Below, in pieces: positions 1 through 6,244 of a DNA stretch of 9,251 nucleotides. The position numbers and the translations under genes are program-made. Numbering within the stretch: position 1 is the first letter of the stretch; each line of letters opens with the position of its first letter. The DNA lies in NCBI GenBank assembly GCA_002452095.1, contig DKEG01000015.1:33093-42343 (forward strand). The letters are read 5' to 3'. Source of the DNA: Bacteroidales bacterium UBA6828. Its GTDB lineage: Bacteria; Bacteroidota; Bacteroidia; Bacteroidales; Paludibacteraceae. The notes beneath the pieces are model-generated. The model was not told where the DNA came from, did no database searches, and saw only the letters and a program-made list of their open reading frames with translations.

Positions 1-21
1 ATGTGATTCGTATGTGATTCG
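1..21. repeat. Short direct repeat at the left edge
   Basis: The decamer ATGTGATTCG occurs at 1-10 and again at 12-21, separated by one base. The array may continue outside the window, so the true copy number cannot be judged. No coding frame or function is evident. Confidence 0.5.
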
Positions 22-60
22 GCAGTTTTTTACAGGCGTTTACCTATGAGTTGGCACCAA

Positions 61-92
61 GTCCCACCGGGGACGCGGACGCCTCGTCCGCG
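61..92. repeat. Two tandem perfect hairpins
   Basis: GTCCC (61-65) pairs with GGGAC (70-74) around a 4-base loop. Immediately next, CGCGGACG (74-81) pairs perfectly with CGTCCGCG (85-92) around the 3-base loop CCT. They lie in gene-free sequence, and no T-run follows, so a classical terminator is unlikely. A similar pair of tandem hairpins occurs at 9201-9236. A REP-like extragenic palindrome is a reasonable label, but that is inference. Confidence 0.6.
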
Positions 93-111
93 GTAATTTC
101 GGAGCGCACAA

Positions 112-176
112 GTATGGGAGACGTGAAGCGAAAGCCTGTGGCTTGAGCAGAACTCCTTATTGTCTCGCGTCGTTAT
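112..176. repeat. Left copy of modular intergenic repeat
   Basis: Three blocks recur in reverse complement at the right end of the window. GTATGGGAGACG (112-123) matches 9234-9245 exactly. The block 135-157 (beginning CCTGTGGCTTGAG) matches 9154-9176 at 22 of 23 positions. CGCGTCGTTAT (166-176) matches 9215-9225 exactly. The order and spacing differ: an 11-base linker separates the first two blocks here, against a 57-base linker holding two hairpins on the right. This suggests a dispersed, modular intergenic element and not a simple duplication. No protein is encoded. Confidence 0.65.
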
Positions 177-313
177 CGGCTTCGTCGAACCACATATACG
201 TTTATTGTGACCTTTTGATAGTACGTAATGCTATTTTTGAGAACTATTGCGCTGTTTTTCCATTGTTCCGTTACTATTTTGATGCGGTTGCCCTGGGTTA
301 ATTACCCTGTTCG

Positions 314-344
314 TTGCATATCTGCTTTTTTTTTCGTAACTTTG
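314..344 (+). promoter_or_regulatory. Bacteroidota-type promoter for ffh
   Basis: TAACTTTG at 337-344 fits the Bacteroidota -7 consensus TAnnTTTG. A TTG at 314-316 sits 20 bases upstream, the usual place for the -33 element. Transcription would start near position 350, giving an ffh leader of about 165 nucleotides that includes the whole repeat element at 397-484. No other TAnnTTTG box with a well-placed TTG was noticed in the first 500 bases. Confidence 0.65.
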
Positions 345-383
345 CACCCTTAAATGTAACTGATTTATTTCTGTATAGCCATA

Positions 384-413
384 ATGGCATATCTTTCCGC
401 CGTAGGCGAATAA
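384..413 (+). other. Possible 9-codon leader ORF in the ffh 5' UTR
   Basis: ATG at 384 opens a short frame reading MAYLSAVGE and then TAA. Its last codons lie in the dispersed repeat. The second repeat copy is read in the same frame at the end of rsmE, giving AAVGE-stop. The frame may be a leader peptide, or a relic of a gene 3' end carried with the repeat. No convincing ribosome binding site precedes it, so translation is uncertain. Confidence 0.2.
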
Positions 414-484
414 GATTTATGGCAATTTAATGGATGCAAGAATAAAGATTTACTTAGATTTCTTGCCGCTGTGCAGCAAAGGAG
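397..484 (+). repeat. Dispersed 88-bp element, copy A (ffh leader)
   Basis: The first 24 bases (397-420) are identical to 3814-3837 and contain the small palindrome CGCC-GTA-GGCG. A 24-base spacer with no clear similarity follows (421-444). The next block, AAGATTT..TTAGATTTC (445-462), matches copy B. A TTGC/GCAA hairpin (463-479) follows, then AGGAG (480-484). The hexamer AGATTT occurs at 413, 446 and 456; in copy B the spacings are the same, 33 then 10. The element lies between the predicted ffh promoter and start codon, so it should be part of the ffh leader RNA. Family and function are unknown to me. Confidence 0.75.
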
Positions 485-517
485 TTTTTGTATCGAATTC
501 ACATTAACTATTGCAAT

Positions 518-1816
518 ATGTTTGATAATCTTAGTGAACGATTGGAACGCTCTTTCAAGATCCTGAAGGGCGAGGGGCGTATTACCGAAATCAATATCGC
601 GGAGACCGTCAAGGACATCCGCAAGGCGTTGCTTGAAGCCGATGTCAACTACAAGACGGCGAAGCAGTTTACCGACCAAGTCAAGGAAAAAGCCCTCGGA
701 CAGAATGTCATTACTGCTGTCCGCCCCGGGCAATTGATGGTCAAGATTACACACGACGAACTTGCAGCACTGATGGGCGGCGAGGCTGCAGACATCAACC
801 TCAAGGGCACACCTGCCGTCATCCTGATGTCGGGTCTCCAAGGTTCGGGTAAGACCACTTTCGCTGCCAAATTAGCCAACTATCTCCAGACCAAGAAAGG
901 CAAACGGGTAATGTTGGCGGCTTGCGACGTCTATCGTCCTGCGGCTATCGAGCAGTTGCGCGTCCTCGGCGAGCAGATCAATGCCAAGGTCTATACCGGG
1001 GAAACGGAGACCAACCCCGTCAAGAAAGCGCAGAACGCCATTGCGGAGGCGCGTAAGTTCGGCTACGATGTGGTTATCATCGATACCGCCGGCCGTCTCG
1101 CTGTTGATGAACAGATGATGCAGGAGATTGCGGCTATCAAACAGGCTGTCCAACCGTCTGAGACACTCTTTGTGGTCGATGCTATGACAGGTCAGGACGC
1201 AGTCAATACTGCCAAGACGTTCAACGACCGTATCGATTTCGACGGCGTCGTTCTTACCAAACTTGATGGCGATGCCCGTGGTGGTGCGGCTCTCTCTATC
1301 CGCTCGGTGGTCAACAAGCCGATTAAGTTTATCGGTACCGGCGAGAAAATGGACGCACTCGATGTGTTCCATCCCTCGCGTATGGCAGATCGTATCCTCG
1401 GTATGGGTGATGTGGTCAGCCTTGTGGAGCGGGCGCAGGAGCAGTACAACGAAGAGGAAGCACGCCGTATTAGCAAGCGTATCGCCAAGAACCAGTTTGA
1501 TTTCAACGATTTCCTTGCCCAACTCAACCAGATAAAGAAAATGGGCTCGATGAAAGACCTTATGGGGATGATCCCCGGTATGGACAAGGCACTCAAAGGC
1601 GTAGAGGTGTCCGATGATGCGTTCAAGCCAATCGAAGCCATCATCTCCTCTATGACCCCTGCCGAGCGTGCCAACCCCGCTTTGCTCAACGGCTCACGCA
1701 AAGAGCGTATCGCCAAAGGGTCGGGTACAACCATCGTAGAGGTAAACCGATTCCTCAAGCAGTTCGACCAGACCAGCAAGATGATGCGCAAAGTACAACA
1801 AATGCGCCGCAGATAA
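518..1816 (+). CDS. ffh: Signal recognition particle protein Ffh
   Basis: Ffh is the GTPase of the signal recognition particle. It binds 4.5S RNA and hydrophobic signal sequences on translating ribosomes and docks with FtsY at the inner membrane. The 432-residue product has the usual order. The N domain covers about 1-90. The G domain has P-loop GLQGSGKTT (106-114), DTAGR (189-193), TKLDGD (247-252) and GTGE (273-276). A methionine-rich M domain starts near 296, with MIPGM (351-355) and the RNA-binding segment SRKERIAKGSG (393-403). I chose ATG 518 because the protein then begins MFDNLSERLE, as the family does. The in-frame TTG at 488 would add ten unconserved residues and lies only three bases after AGGAG. 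The leader holds repeat copy A. The 82-bp gap to prfA contains inverted repeats. Confidence 0.97.
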   Translation: MFDNLSERLERSFKILKGEGRITEINIAETVKDIRKALLEADVNYKTAKQFTDQVKEKALGQNVITAVRPGQLMVKITHDELAALMGGEAADINLKGTPAVILMSGLQGSGKTTFAAKLANYLQTKKGKRVMLAACDVYRPAAIEQLRVLGEQINAKVYTGETETNPVKKAQNAIAEARKFGYDVVIIDTAGRLAVDEQMMQEIAAIKQAVQPSETLFVVDAMTGQDAVNTAKTFNDRIDFDGVVLTKLDGDARGGAALSIRSVVNKPIKFIGTGEKMDALDVFHPSRMADRILGMGDVVSLVERAQEQYNEEEARRISKRIAKNQFDFNDFLAQLNQIKKMGSMKDLMGMIPGMDKALKGVEVSDDAFKPIEAIISSMTPAERANPALLNGSRKERIAKGSGTTIVEVNRFLKQFDQTSKMMRKVQQMRRR

Positions 1817-1818
1817 GC

Positions 1819-1893
1819 AATTTGTAAATCGGGAAATTTGTAAATTAGAAAATGCCAATTTACAAATTTACACACTTACAAATTTACAAATTT
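1819..1893 (+). promoter_or_regulatory. AT-rich inverted repeats in the prfA leader
   Basis: AATTTGTAAAT (1819-1829) and AAATTTGTAAATT (1834-1846) are followed by two copies of the complementary arm AATTTACAAATTT (1857-1869 and 1881-1893). The 1834-1846 arm pairs perfectly over 13 bp with either downstream arm; the 10-base loop form uses 1857-1869. The last arm ends five bases before the prfA ATG, so pairing it would cover the ribosome binding region. The alternative pairings could tune prfA translation or act on ffh mRNA 3' ends. They may also be only a common AT-rich intergenic repeat; regulation is inferred. Confidence 0.5.
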
Positions 1894-1898
1894 ATCCT

Positions 1899-2999
1899 AT
1901 GGATATACTTGATAAAATAGAGGGTCTCGAAGCCAAGTTTCACGAGGTGAGCCTGCTTATTACAGACCCCGCAGTCATTGCCGACCAAGCGCGTTATGTG
2001 CGACTCAATCGCGAGTACCACGACCTCGAGCGTGTCCTCTCTTCGGCAGAGAAATACAAGAAAGCCCTCTCTGACCTCAACGAGGCGAAGCAACTCTTTT
2101 TCAATGAGTCCGACCCCGAACTCAAGGAGATGGCACGTGCCGAAATAGACGACCTAGAACCGCAGATACCTGCTCTCGAAGAGGAGGTCAAACTGATGCT
2201 CCTTCCCCAAGACCCGGAAGACAGCAAGAACGTGGTGATGGAGATACGTGGCGGTACGGGCGGCGACGAGGCAGCCCTCTTTGCGGGCGACCTCTTCCGT
2301 ATGTACACCAAGTATTTCGAACTCCACGGCTTCAAATATACCGTTTCATCGTTCTCGGAAGGTGCTGTGGGCGGGTACAAGGAGATAATCTTCAATGTTA
2401 CGGGGCAGAACGTCTATGGCACGCTCAAATACGAGAGTGGGGTACACCGTGTGCAGCGGGTACCTGCCACCGAGACCCAGGGGCGTGTCCATACTTCCGC
2501 CGCTACCGTGGCGGTCCTGCCCGAGGCGGATGAGTTCGAAGTGCATATCAACGAGGGCGAAATCAAATGGGAGACCTTCCGTTCAGGCGGTGCCGGAGGG
2601 CAGAACGTGAACAAGGTCGAATCGGGGGTGCGCTTGCGCTACAACTGGAAGAACCCCAATACGGGCGAGGTGCAGGAAATCCTCATCGAGTGTACCGAAA
2701 CGCGCGACCAACCTAAAAATAAGGAGCGAGCCCTCGCACGCCTGCGCACGCAAATATATGACAAGGAGCATCAGAAGTATATCGACGACATCGCTGCTCG
2801 CCGTAAGACTATGGTCTCCACGGGCGACCGTTCTGCCAAAATACGCACCTACAACTATCCCCAAGGGCGTATTACCGACCACCGCATCGGTTATACGGTC
2901 TATAACCTCCAAGCCTTTATGGACGGTGATATCCAGGGCGTCATCGAGGCTCTACAGGTTGCCGAGAACGCCGAGCGCCTGAAAGAAACCGAGTTATAA
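1899..2999 (+). CDS. prfA: Peptide chain release factor 1
   Basis: RF1 recognises UAA and UAG stop codons in the ribosomal A site and triggers peptidyl-tRNA hydrolysis. The product is 366 residues, close to the family's usual length. The codon-recognition motif is PAT (189-191) within RVPATETQGRVHTSAA. This is the PxT form of RF1 and not the SPF of RF2. The catalytic GGQ loop is GAGGQNVNK (231-239), with GGQ at 233-235; its glutamine is normally N5-methylated by PrmC. The N-terminal 100 residues are charged and helical, as expected. No programmed frameshift is present, consistent with RF1. ATG 1899 is the family start. Inverted repeats crowd the leader, and rsmE follows after 87 bp. Confidence 0.97.
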   Translation: MDILDKIEGLEAKFHEVSLLITDPAVIADQARYVRLNREYHDLERVLSSAEKYKKALSDLNEAKQLFFNESDPELKEMARAEIDDLEPQIPALEEEVKLMLLPQDPEDSKNVVMEIRGGTGGDEAALFAGDLFRMYTKYFELHGFKYTVSSFSEGAVGGYKEIIFNVTGQNVYGTLKYESGVHRVQRVPATETQGRVHTSAATVAVLPEADEFEVHINEGEIKWETFRSGGAGGQNVNKVESGVRLRYNWKNPNTGEVQEILIECTETRDQPKNKERALARLRTQIYDKEHQKYIDDIAARRKTMVSTGDRSAKIRTYNYPQGRITDHRIGYTVYNLQAFMDGDIQGVIEALQVAENAERLKETEL

Positions 3000-3053
3000 C
3001 GTGCAACCACTAATAATGTTGCCCTGCAAACCATAAACGCGCAAGCCATAAAT

Positions 3054-3068
3054 GTTCGCTCCGCGAAC
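3054..3068. repeat. Perfect triloop hairpin between prfA and rsmE
   Basis: GTTCGC (3054-3059) pairs with GCGAAC (3063-3068) around the loop TCC. It lies 19 bases before the rsmE start. There is no T-run, so it is not an intrinsic terminator. Several other intergenic palindromes in the window have the same architecture of a perfect stem and a 3-base loop. Confidence 0.45.
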
Positions 3069-3086
3069 CACTGACACGAAGTTAAA

Positions 3087-3830
3087 ATGTATCTCTTCTA
3101 TACTCCCGATATAGCCGTATCGCATTGCCTCTCCGAGGAGGAATCCGGGCATTGCGTGCGTGTCTTGCGCTATGATCGTGGCGACACTATCCTGCTTACC
3201 GACGGGCGTGGTACTACCTATACGGCACGTATCACCAACCCGCACCCCAAGCATTGCGAGTTTGAAATTGTCAGCAGTGAGCAGCAACGCAAATCGCACC
3301 CGTTCCATCTCCATATCGCTATTGCCCCAACCAAGAACGTGGAGCGTCTCGAGTGGATGGTTGAGAAATGTACTGAGATAGGTATTGACGAGATAACACC
3401 CCTGCTTTGCCGTTTCTCCGAGCGCAAGACGCTGCGCACCGACCGTCTGGAGAAAATCATCCTTTCTGCCGCCAAACAGTCCCTTACGCCTTATCTGCCG
3501 GTATTGCACGAACTGACTGATTACGATACGTTTATGCGTGAGTATGCCGCATGTTGTCATCAGGAGACCGACAAGTTTATCGCCCATTGCTACAAGGAAG
3601 ACAAGCGTCTCCTCAAAGACCTGATTGTCCGCGGGCGTGATGTATTGGTGCTGATTGGACCTGAGGGCGACTTTTCTGAACAAGAGGTGCAAACCGCCCT
3701 TGCAGAGGGGTTCCGTCCCGTTAGTCTCGGCAACTCCCGTCTTCGTACGGAGACTGCCGGTGTCGTCGCTTGCCACACTGCTATTCTGCTCAATGAGAAT
3801 AGTATCGGTTATGCCGCCGTAGGCGAATAA
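3087..3830 (+). CDS. rsmE: 16S rRNA m3U1498 methyltransferase RsmE
   Basis: RsmE methylates N3 of U1498 in helix 44 of 16S rRNA, using S-adenosylmethionine. The 247-residue product has an N-terminal PUA-like RNA-binding part (about 1-70) and a C-terminal SPOUT domain. The knotted cofactor site is seen in LVLIGPEGDFSEQE (187-200) and SLGNSRLRTETAGVVA (213-228). The family fold normally ends just after the HTAILLNE helix (230-237). The last ten residues, NSIGYAAVGE, look like an extension. Its final codons and TAA come from the repeat element starting at 3814, so the original C-terminus may have been replaced. ATG 3087 matches the family start MYLFYTP. Confidence 0.95.
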   Translation: MYLFYTPDIAVSHCLSEEESGHCVRVLRYDRGDTILLTDGRGTTYTARITNPHPKHCEFEIVSSEQQRKSHPFHLHIAIAPTKNVERLEWMVEKCTEIGIDEITPLLCRFSERKTLRTDRLEKIILSAAKQSLTPYLPVLHELTDYDTFMREYAACCHQETDKFIAHCYKEDKRLLKDLIVRGRDVLVLIGPEGDFSEQEVQTALAEGFRPVSLGNSRLRTETAGVVACHTAILLNENSIGYAAVGE

Positions 3831-3900
3831 GATTTATTGTAATGAAAAAATCCTTTGCCATAAGATTTCTTTAGATTTCGCTTGCGATAGCAAGCAGGAG
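3814..3900 (+). repeat. Dispersed 88-bp element, copy B (rsmE/PAP2 junction)
   Basis: The first 24 bases (3814-3837) are identical to 397-420 in the ffh leader. They encode the last codons and stop of rsmE. A diverged spacer of identical length follows (3838-3861). AAGATTTCTTTAGATTTC comes next (3862-3879), then the perfect hairpin GCTTGC-GATA-GCAAGC (3880-3895) and AGGAG (3896-3900). AGATTT occurs at 3830, 3863 and 3873, at the same spacings as in copy A. AGGAG is nine bases before the PAP2 ATG, so the element's end appears to provide that gene's ribosome binding site. AATAA-GAT-TTATT (3826-3838) could form another small stem. Confidence 0.75.
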
Positions 3901-3909
3901 TAATAAACA

Positions 3910-4584
3910 ATGGATAAGTTAATCGCATTGGATACACAATGGCTCGTCGCCATCAACGGTTGCCACGCCCCTTGGGCGGACACGCTGATGTGGTATATCT
4001 CCAAGAGTACCACGTGGATTCCATTGTATGCTCTGCTTTTCGGATTGATCATTTGGCGTTATGGAATACAGCCTTATAAAGCAAGCAAAACTAATTGTGC
4101 ATCGTGCATTGTGCATTGTGCATTGATCTTTCTTGCTTTTGCCCTTGCAGTCGGTGCGGCGGACTATATCTCTTCCGGTATCATCAAGCATGCCGTTTGT
4201 CGCCTCCGCCCTACCCACGAGCCTGCTCTTGCGGGGACGCTCCATATCGTCCGTGGTTACACGGGCGGGATGTATGGCTTTGTCAGCAGTCATGCCGCCA
4301 ATACAATGGCGTGTGCGCTGCTTTTTTCATTAGTGTATAGAAACAAAGCAGCCACCTGCGGCTTGGTGCTTTGGGTGGCTCTTAACTGCTATAGTCGTAT
4401 GTATCTCGGGGTGCATTACCCCTTGGATATCCTCGGCGGACTCGTTGTCGGAACGCTTACTGCCTTACTTGCGTACGCTCTTCTGCAATGGGCTGTCGGG
4501 CGGGTATCGAGCAGGCACTCGTTTTCGGCATCCGTCCAAAGGGTGTCTGCGGGCGGCGGGGACCCTGTAACTGGTGGTTCATAA
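3910..4584 (+). CDS. PAP2-family membrane phosphatase
   Basis: This is an integral membrane phosphatase of the type 2 phosphatidic acid phosphatase family. Such enzymes remove phosphate from lipid carriers such as undecaprenyl pyrophosphate, lipid A or phosphatidate; the substrate cannot be told here. All three motifs are present in the 224 residues: KHAVCRLRP (93-101), SSH (126-128, nucleophile histidine site) and SRMYLGVHYPLD (162-173). Several hydrophobic segments surround them. An AGGAG supplied by repeat copy B precedes the ATG at good spacing. Residues 61-72 are encoded by a (TTGTGCA)4 repeat beside a membrane segment. The tail after about residue 195 is not recognisably conserved and overlaps the opposite-strand gene by 128 bp, so its natural end may once have been earlier. 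Confidence 0.88.
   Translation: MDKLIALDTQWLVAINGCHAPWADTLMWYISKSTTWIPLYALLFGLIIWRYGIQPYKASKTNCASCIVHCALIFLAFALAVGAADYISSGIIKHAVCRLRPTHEPALAGTLHIVRGYTGGMYGFVSSHAANTMACALLFSLVYRNKAATCGLVLWVALNCYSRMYLGVHYPLDILGGLVVGTLTALLAYALLQWAVGRVSSRHSFSASVQRVSAGGGDPVTGGS
4095..4122 (+). repeat. Heptamer repeat (TTGTGCA)x4 inside the PAP2 gene
   Basis: Four tandem 7-bp units cover 4095-4122. Only the second differs, reading TCGTGCA. They encode roughly residues 62-71 of the phosphatase, between its second and third hydrophobic segments. Because seven is not a multiple of three, gain or loss of one unit would shift the frame. From memory, GTGCATT-type repeats also occur between genes in Bacteroidota, so this may be an intergenic-type repeat captured by a gene. 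Confidence 0.8.
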
Positions 4585-4882
4585 ACCGCTCGTACTGCTC
4601 CTTGCTCAGTATATGCTCCAGTTCGGCATACAACTGCTGCAAGCGGCTCAGGTCTTCGGCACGGGTATTGCTCCTCAAGCGCATACGTGCGTACTTCAGG
4701 TGAAGCCTGTAGAGCGTGTCTATCTTTGCGCTGTCGCAAATGCTCAGTTCGCGCACAAGCATCTCGGTCTGCTTCTTGGCTACCTCCTCGGGCTTGCGCT
4801 GCGGCCGTTCCTCCTCGGGGGGCTGCGCTGCGGCATACAGGGCAATGAATATCAATAATGTATAAATAAACAGTCGTTTCAT
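4457..4882 (-). CDS. Small secreted CpxP/Spy-like protein
   Basis: The 141-residue product begins with a signal peptide, MKRLFIYTLLIFIALYAAA, with likely cleavage before Gln20. A charged helical region follows: EEVAKKQTEMLVRELSI (32-48), DTLYRLHLKYARMR (55-68), and LQQLYAELEHILSKEQYERF (81-100). This pattern, ending in ILSKEQYERF, resembles the periplasmic LTXXQ/CpxP-Spy type and the related Bacteroidota DUF4890-like proteins. Those are thought to be envelope chaperones or stress sensors, so the role is inferred. The recognisable domain ends near residue 103. The Pro/Arg-rich tail (104-141) is encoded almost entirely within the antisense overlap with the PAP2 gene. The ATG at 4882 is preceded by a GAAAGCGG-like site. 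It is divergent from the permease gene by 24 bp. Confidence 0.75.
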   Translation of the reverse strand: MKRLFIYTLLIFIALYAAAQPPEEERPQRKPEEVAKKQTEMLVRELSICDSAKIDTLYRLHLKYARMRLRSNTRAEDLSRLQQLYAELEHILSKEQYERFMNHQLQGPRRPQTPFGRMPKTSACSIPARQPIAEERTQVRQ

Positions 4883-4906
4883 ACCGCTTTCTACATAGCA
4901 AAAACT

Positions 4907-6148
4907 ATGCCATTAAAACCTGAAATATGGATAGCACGGCGCCTTTATTTCTCCCAGAATAGTGACCGGAGTACCGAGGCACATTCGTCCCGTCCTGCCG
5001 TACGTGTTGCCCTCGCCGGTATCATCATCGGCGTGATGGTGATGATAATTACTATCTGCATCGTGGTCGGCTTTAAGCAGACTATTACCGATAAAGTGGC
5101 GGGTTTTGGTTCTCATATTCAGATAGTTAATTTCGATAACAACAATACCTATGAGATGCAACCAATCTTTGTCAGCGACTCTATGCTCACCGCCCTACGG
5201 GCTTTTCCCCATGTGGCATCCGTCCATACGTTTGCTACCAAACCGGGTATTGTCAAAACCGATGATGCGTTTGCGGGCATTGTTTTCAAAGGTACCGACT
5301 ACTGGGATTATTTTGCCGCCAACCTTATTGAAGGTACGCTCCCTCAGCAACCCAACGATGTGCTTATCTCCTCTCTGCAAGCCGGTCAACTCTCGCTCCA
5401 TGTCGGTGATGCTCTGCTCTGTTATTTTGTGGACGAGTCTGTCCGCGTGCGCAAACTGCATATCTCCGGTATCTACGAGACCGGCTTTTGCGACTTCGAC
5501 CAACTCTTTGTTCTCGGCAATCAGGATGTTGTCCGTCGTCTAAACGGCTGGACTGCCGACCAAGTATCGGGCGTCGAAATCTTGGTGGACAATATCCGCC
5601 ATTTGGACGAGGTGGCTGACAACGTCTATTTTGCTACGGTCAACCATGTGGATGCCGATGGTTACAATCTCTATTATGTCCAGACCCTCCAACAACTCAA
5701 CCCGCAAGTCTTTTCGTGGCTCGACCTTTTGGATATGAATGTCGTGGTGATTATTATCCTGATGCTCTGTGTGTCGGGCTTTAGTATCATTTCCGGATTG
5801 ATTATCCTCATCCTGGATAGTATCCAACTCATCGGGGTTCTCAAAGCCCTCGGTGCCAACAACCGTTTTGTGCGCTCTATATTCATTGCCGAGGCGGCAA
5901 TGCTCATCGGCAAGGGCGTATTCTGGGGCAATGTCCTTGGCTTGGGACTTTGTGCTATTCAGTATTTTACACACCTTTTGCCCCTCGAGGCTGCCACCTA
6001 CTATGTCAATTACGTGCCTGTCGCTTTTCCGTGGGGCTGGTGGCTGTTGCTCAATATCGGCACTATCGCCATTTCCTTGCTCGTTATGTTAGCCCCGTCC
6101 GCTATCGTAACCCGTATCTCCCCCGCCCGCATTATGCACTTTGAATGA
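4907..6148 (+). CDS. LolC/LolE/FtsX-like ABC transporter permease
   Basis: The 413-residue product has the four-helix layout of the MacB/FtsX permease superfamily. TM1 is about 34-56, followed by a large extracytoplasmic domain (about 57-276). TM2 (277-303), TM3 (326-350) and TM4 (376-397) come after it. The cytoplasmic loop SIQLIGVLKALGANNRFVRSI (305-325) is the typical ATPase-coupling segment, and the C-terminus ISPARIMHFE is family-like. In the Lol system such permeases work with the ATPase LolD to release lipoproteins from the inner membrane. No ATPase gene lies in this window, so the partner is elsewhere and LolCE assignment is probable, not certain. With only 24 bp to the divergent start, its promoter must overlap the minus-strand gene. 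Confidence 0.88.
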   Translation: MPLKPEIWIARRLYFSQNSDRSTEAHSSRPAVRVALAGIIIGVMVMIITICIVVGFKQTITDKVAGFGSHIQIVNFDNNNTYEMQPIFVSDSMLTALRAFPHVASVHTFATKPGIVKTDDAFAGIVFKGTDYWDYFAANLIEGTLPQQPNDVLISSLQAGQLSLHVGDALLCYFVDESVRVRKLHISGIYETGFCDFDQLFVLGNQDVVRRLNGWTADQVSGVEILVDNIRHLDEVADNVYFATVNHVDADGYNLYYVQTLQQLNPQVFSWLDLLDMNVVVIIILMLCVSGFSIISGLIILILDSIQLIGVLKALGANNRFVRSIFIAEAAMLIGKGVFWGNVLGLGLCAIQYFTHLLPLEAATYYVNYVPVAFPWGWWLLLNIGTIAISLLVMLAPSAIVTRISPARIMHFE

Positions 6149-6194
6149 TTCAATGGGAGTTAAAGTGAAAAAAATGTATCCGATAATGCCTTTT

Positions 6195-6216
6195 GGTTAA
6201 TTAGTGGTTATTAATG
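6195..6216 (+). repeat. Imperfect tandem repeat in the permease/GSCFA gap
   Basis: GGTTAATTAGT (6195-6205) is followed by GGTTATTAATG (6206-6216), two imperfect 11-bp units. They lie in the 96-bp AT-rich gap 6149-6244, 28 bases before the GSCFA ATG. I see no clear TAnnTTTG promoter in this gap, so the two genes may be co-transcribed. Confidence 0.35.
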
Positions 6217-6244
6217 GAGAATAAAATATAAAGTTAACGGAACT

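Noticed and set aside
46..96. Short plus-strand frame from ATG 46 (about 16 codons)
   Set aside because: It runs through the tandem hairpins and has no ribosome binding site or recognisable product.
488..517. Upstream TTG start for Ffh
   Set aside because: It adds ten residues not seen in the family and sits only three bases after AGGAG; ATG 518 gives the normal N-terminus.
872..1875. Long minus-strand open frames of 216 and 227 codons within ffh
   Set aside because: They lie antisense to well-conserved Ffh coding sequence and show no recognisable domain.
2994..3776. 260-codon minus-strand frame over rsmE
   Set aside because: It is antisense to the conserved SPOUT methyltransferase and has no family resemblance, so it is a shadow of codon usage.
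4095..4122. Heptamer run as a CRISPR or regulatory array
   Set aside because: Units are seven bases with no spacers, inside a gene; it is a simple tandem repeat.
4721..4728. TATCTTTG as a promoter for the permease gene
   Set aside because: It fits TAnnTTTG but has no TTG at the -33 position and lies about 180 bp upstream inside the opposite-strand gene; chance is likely.
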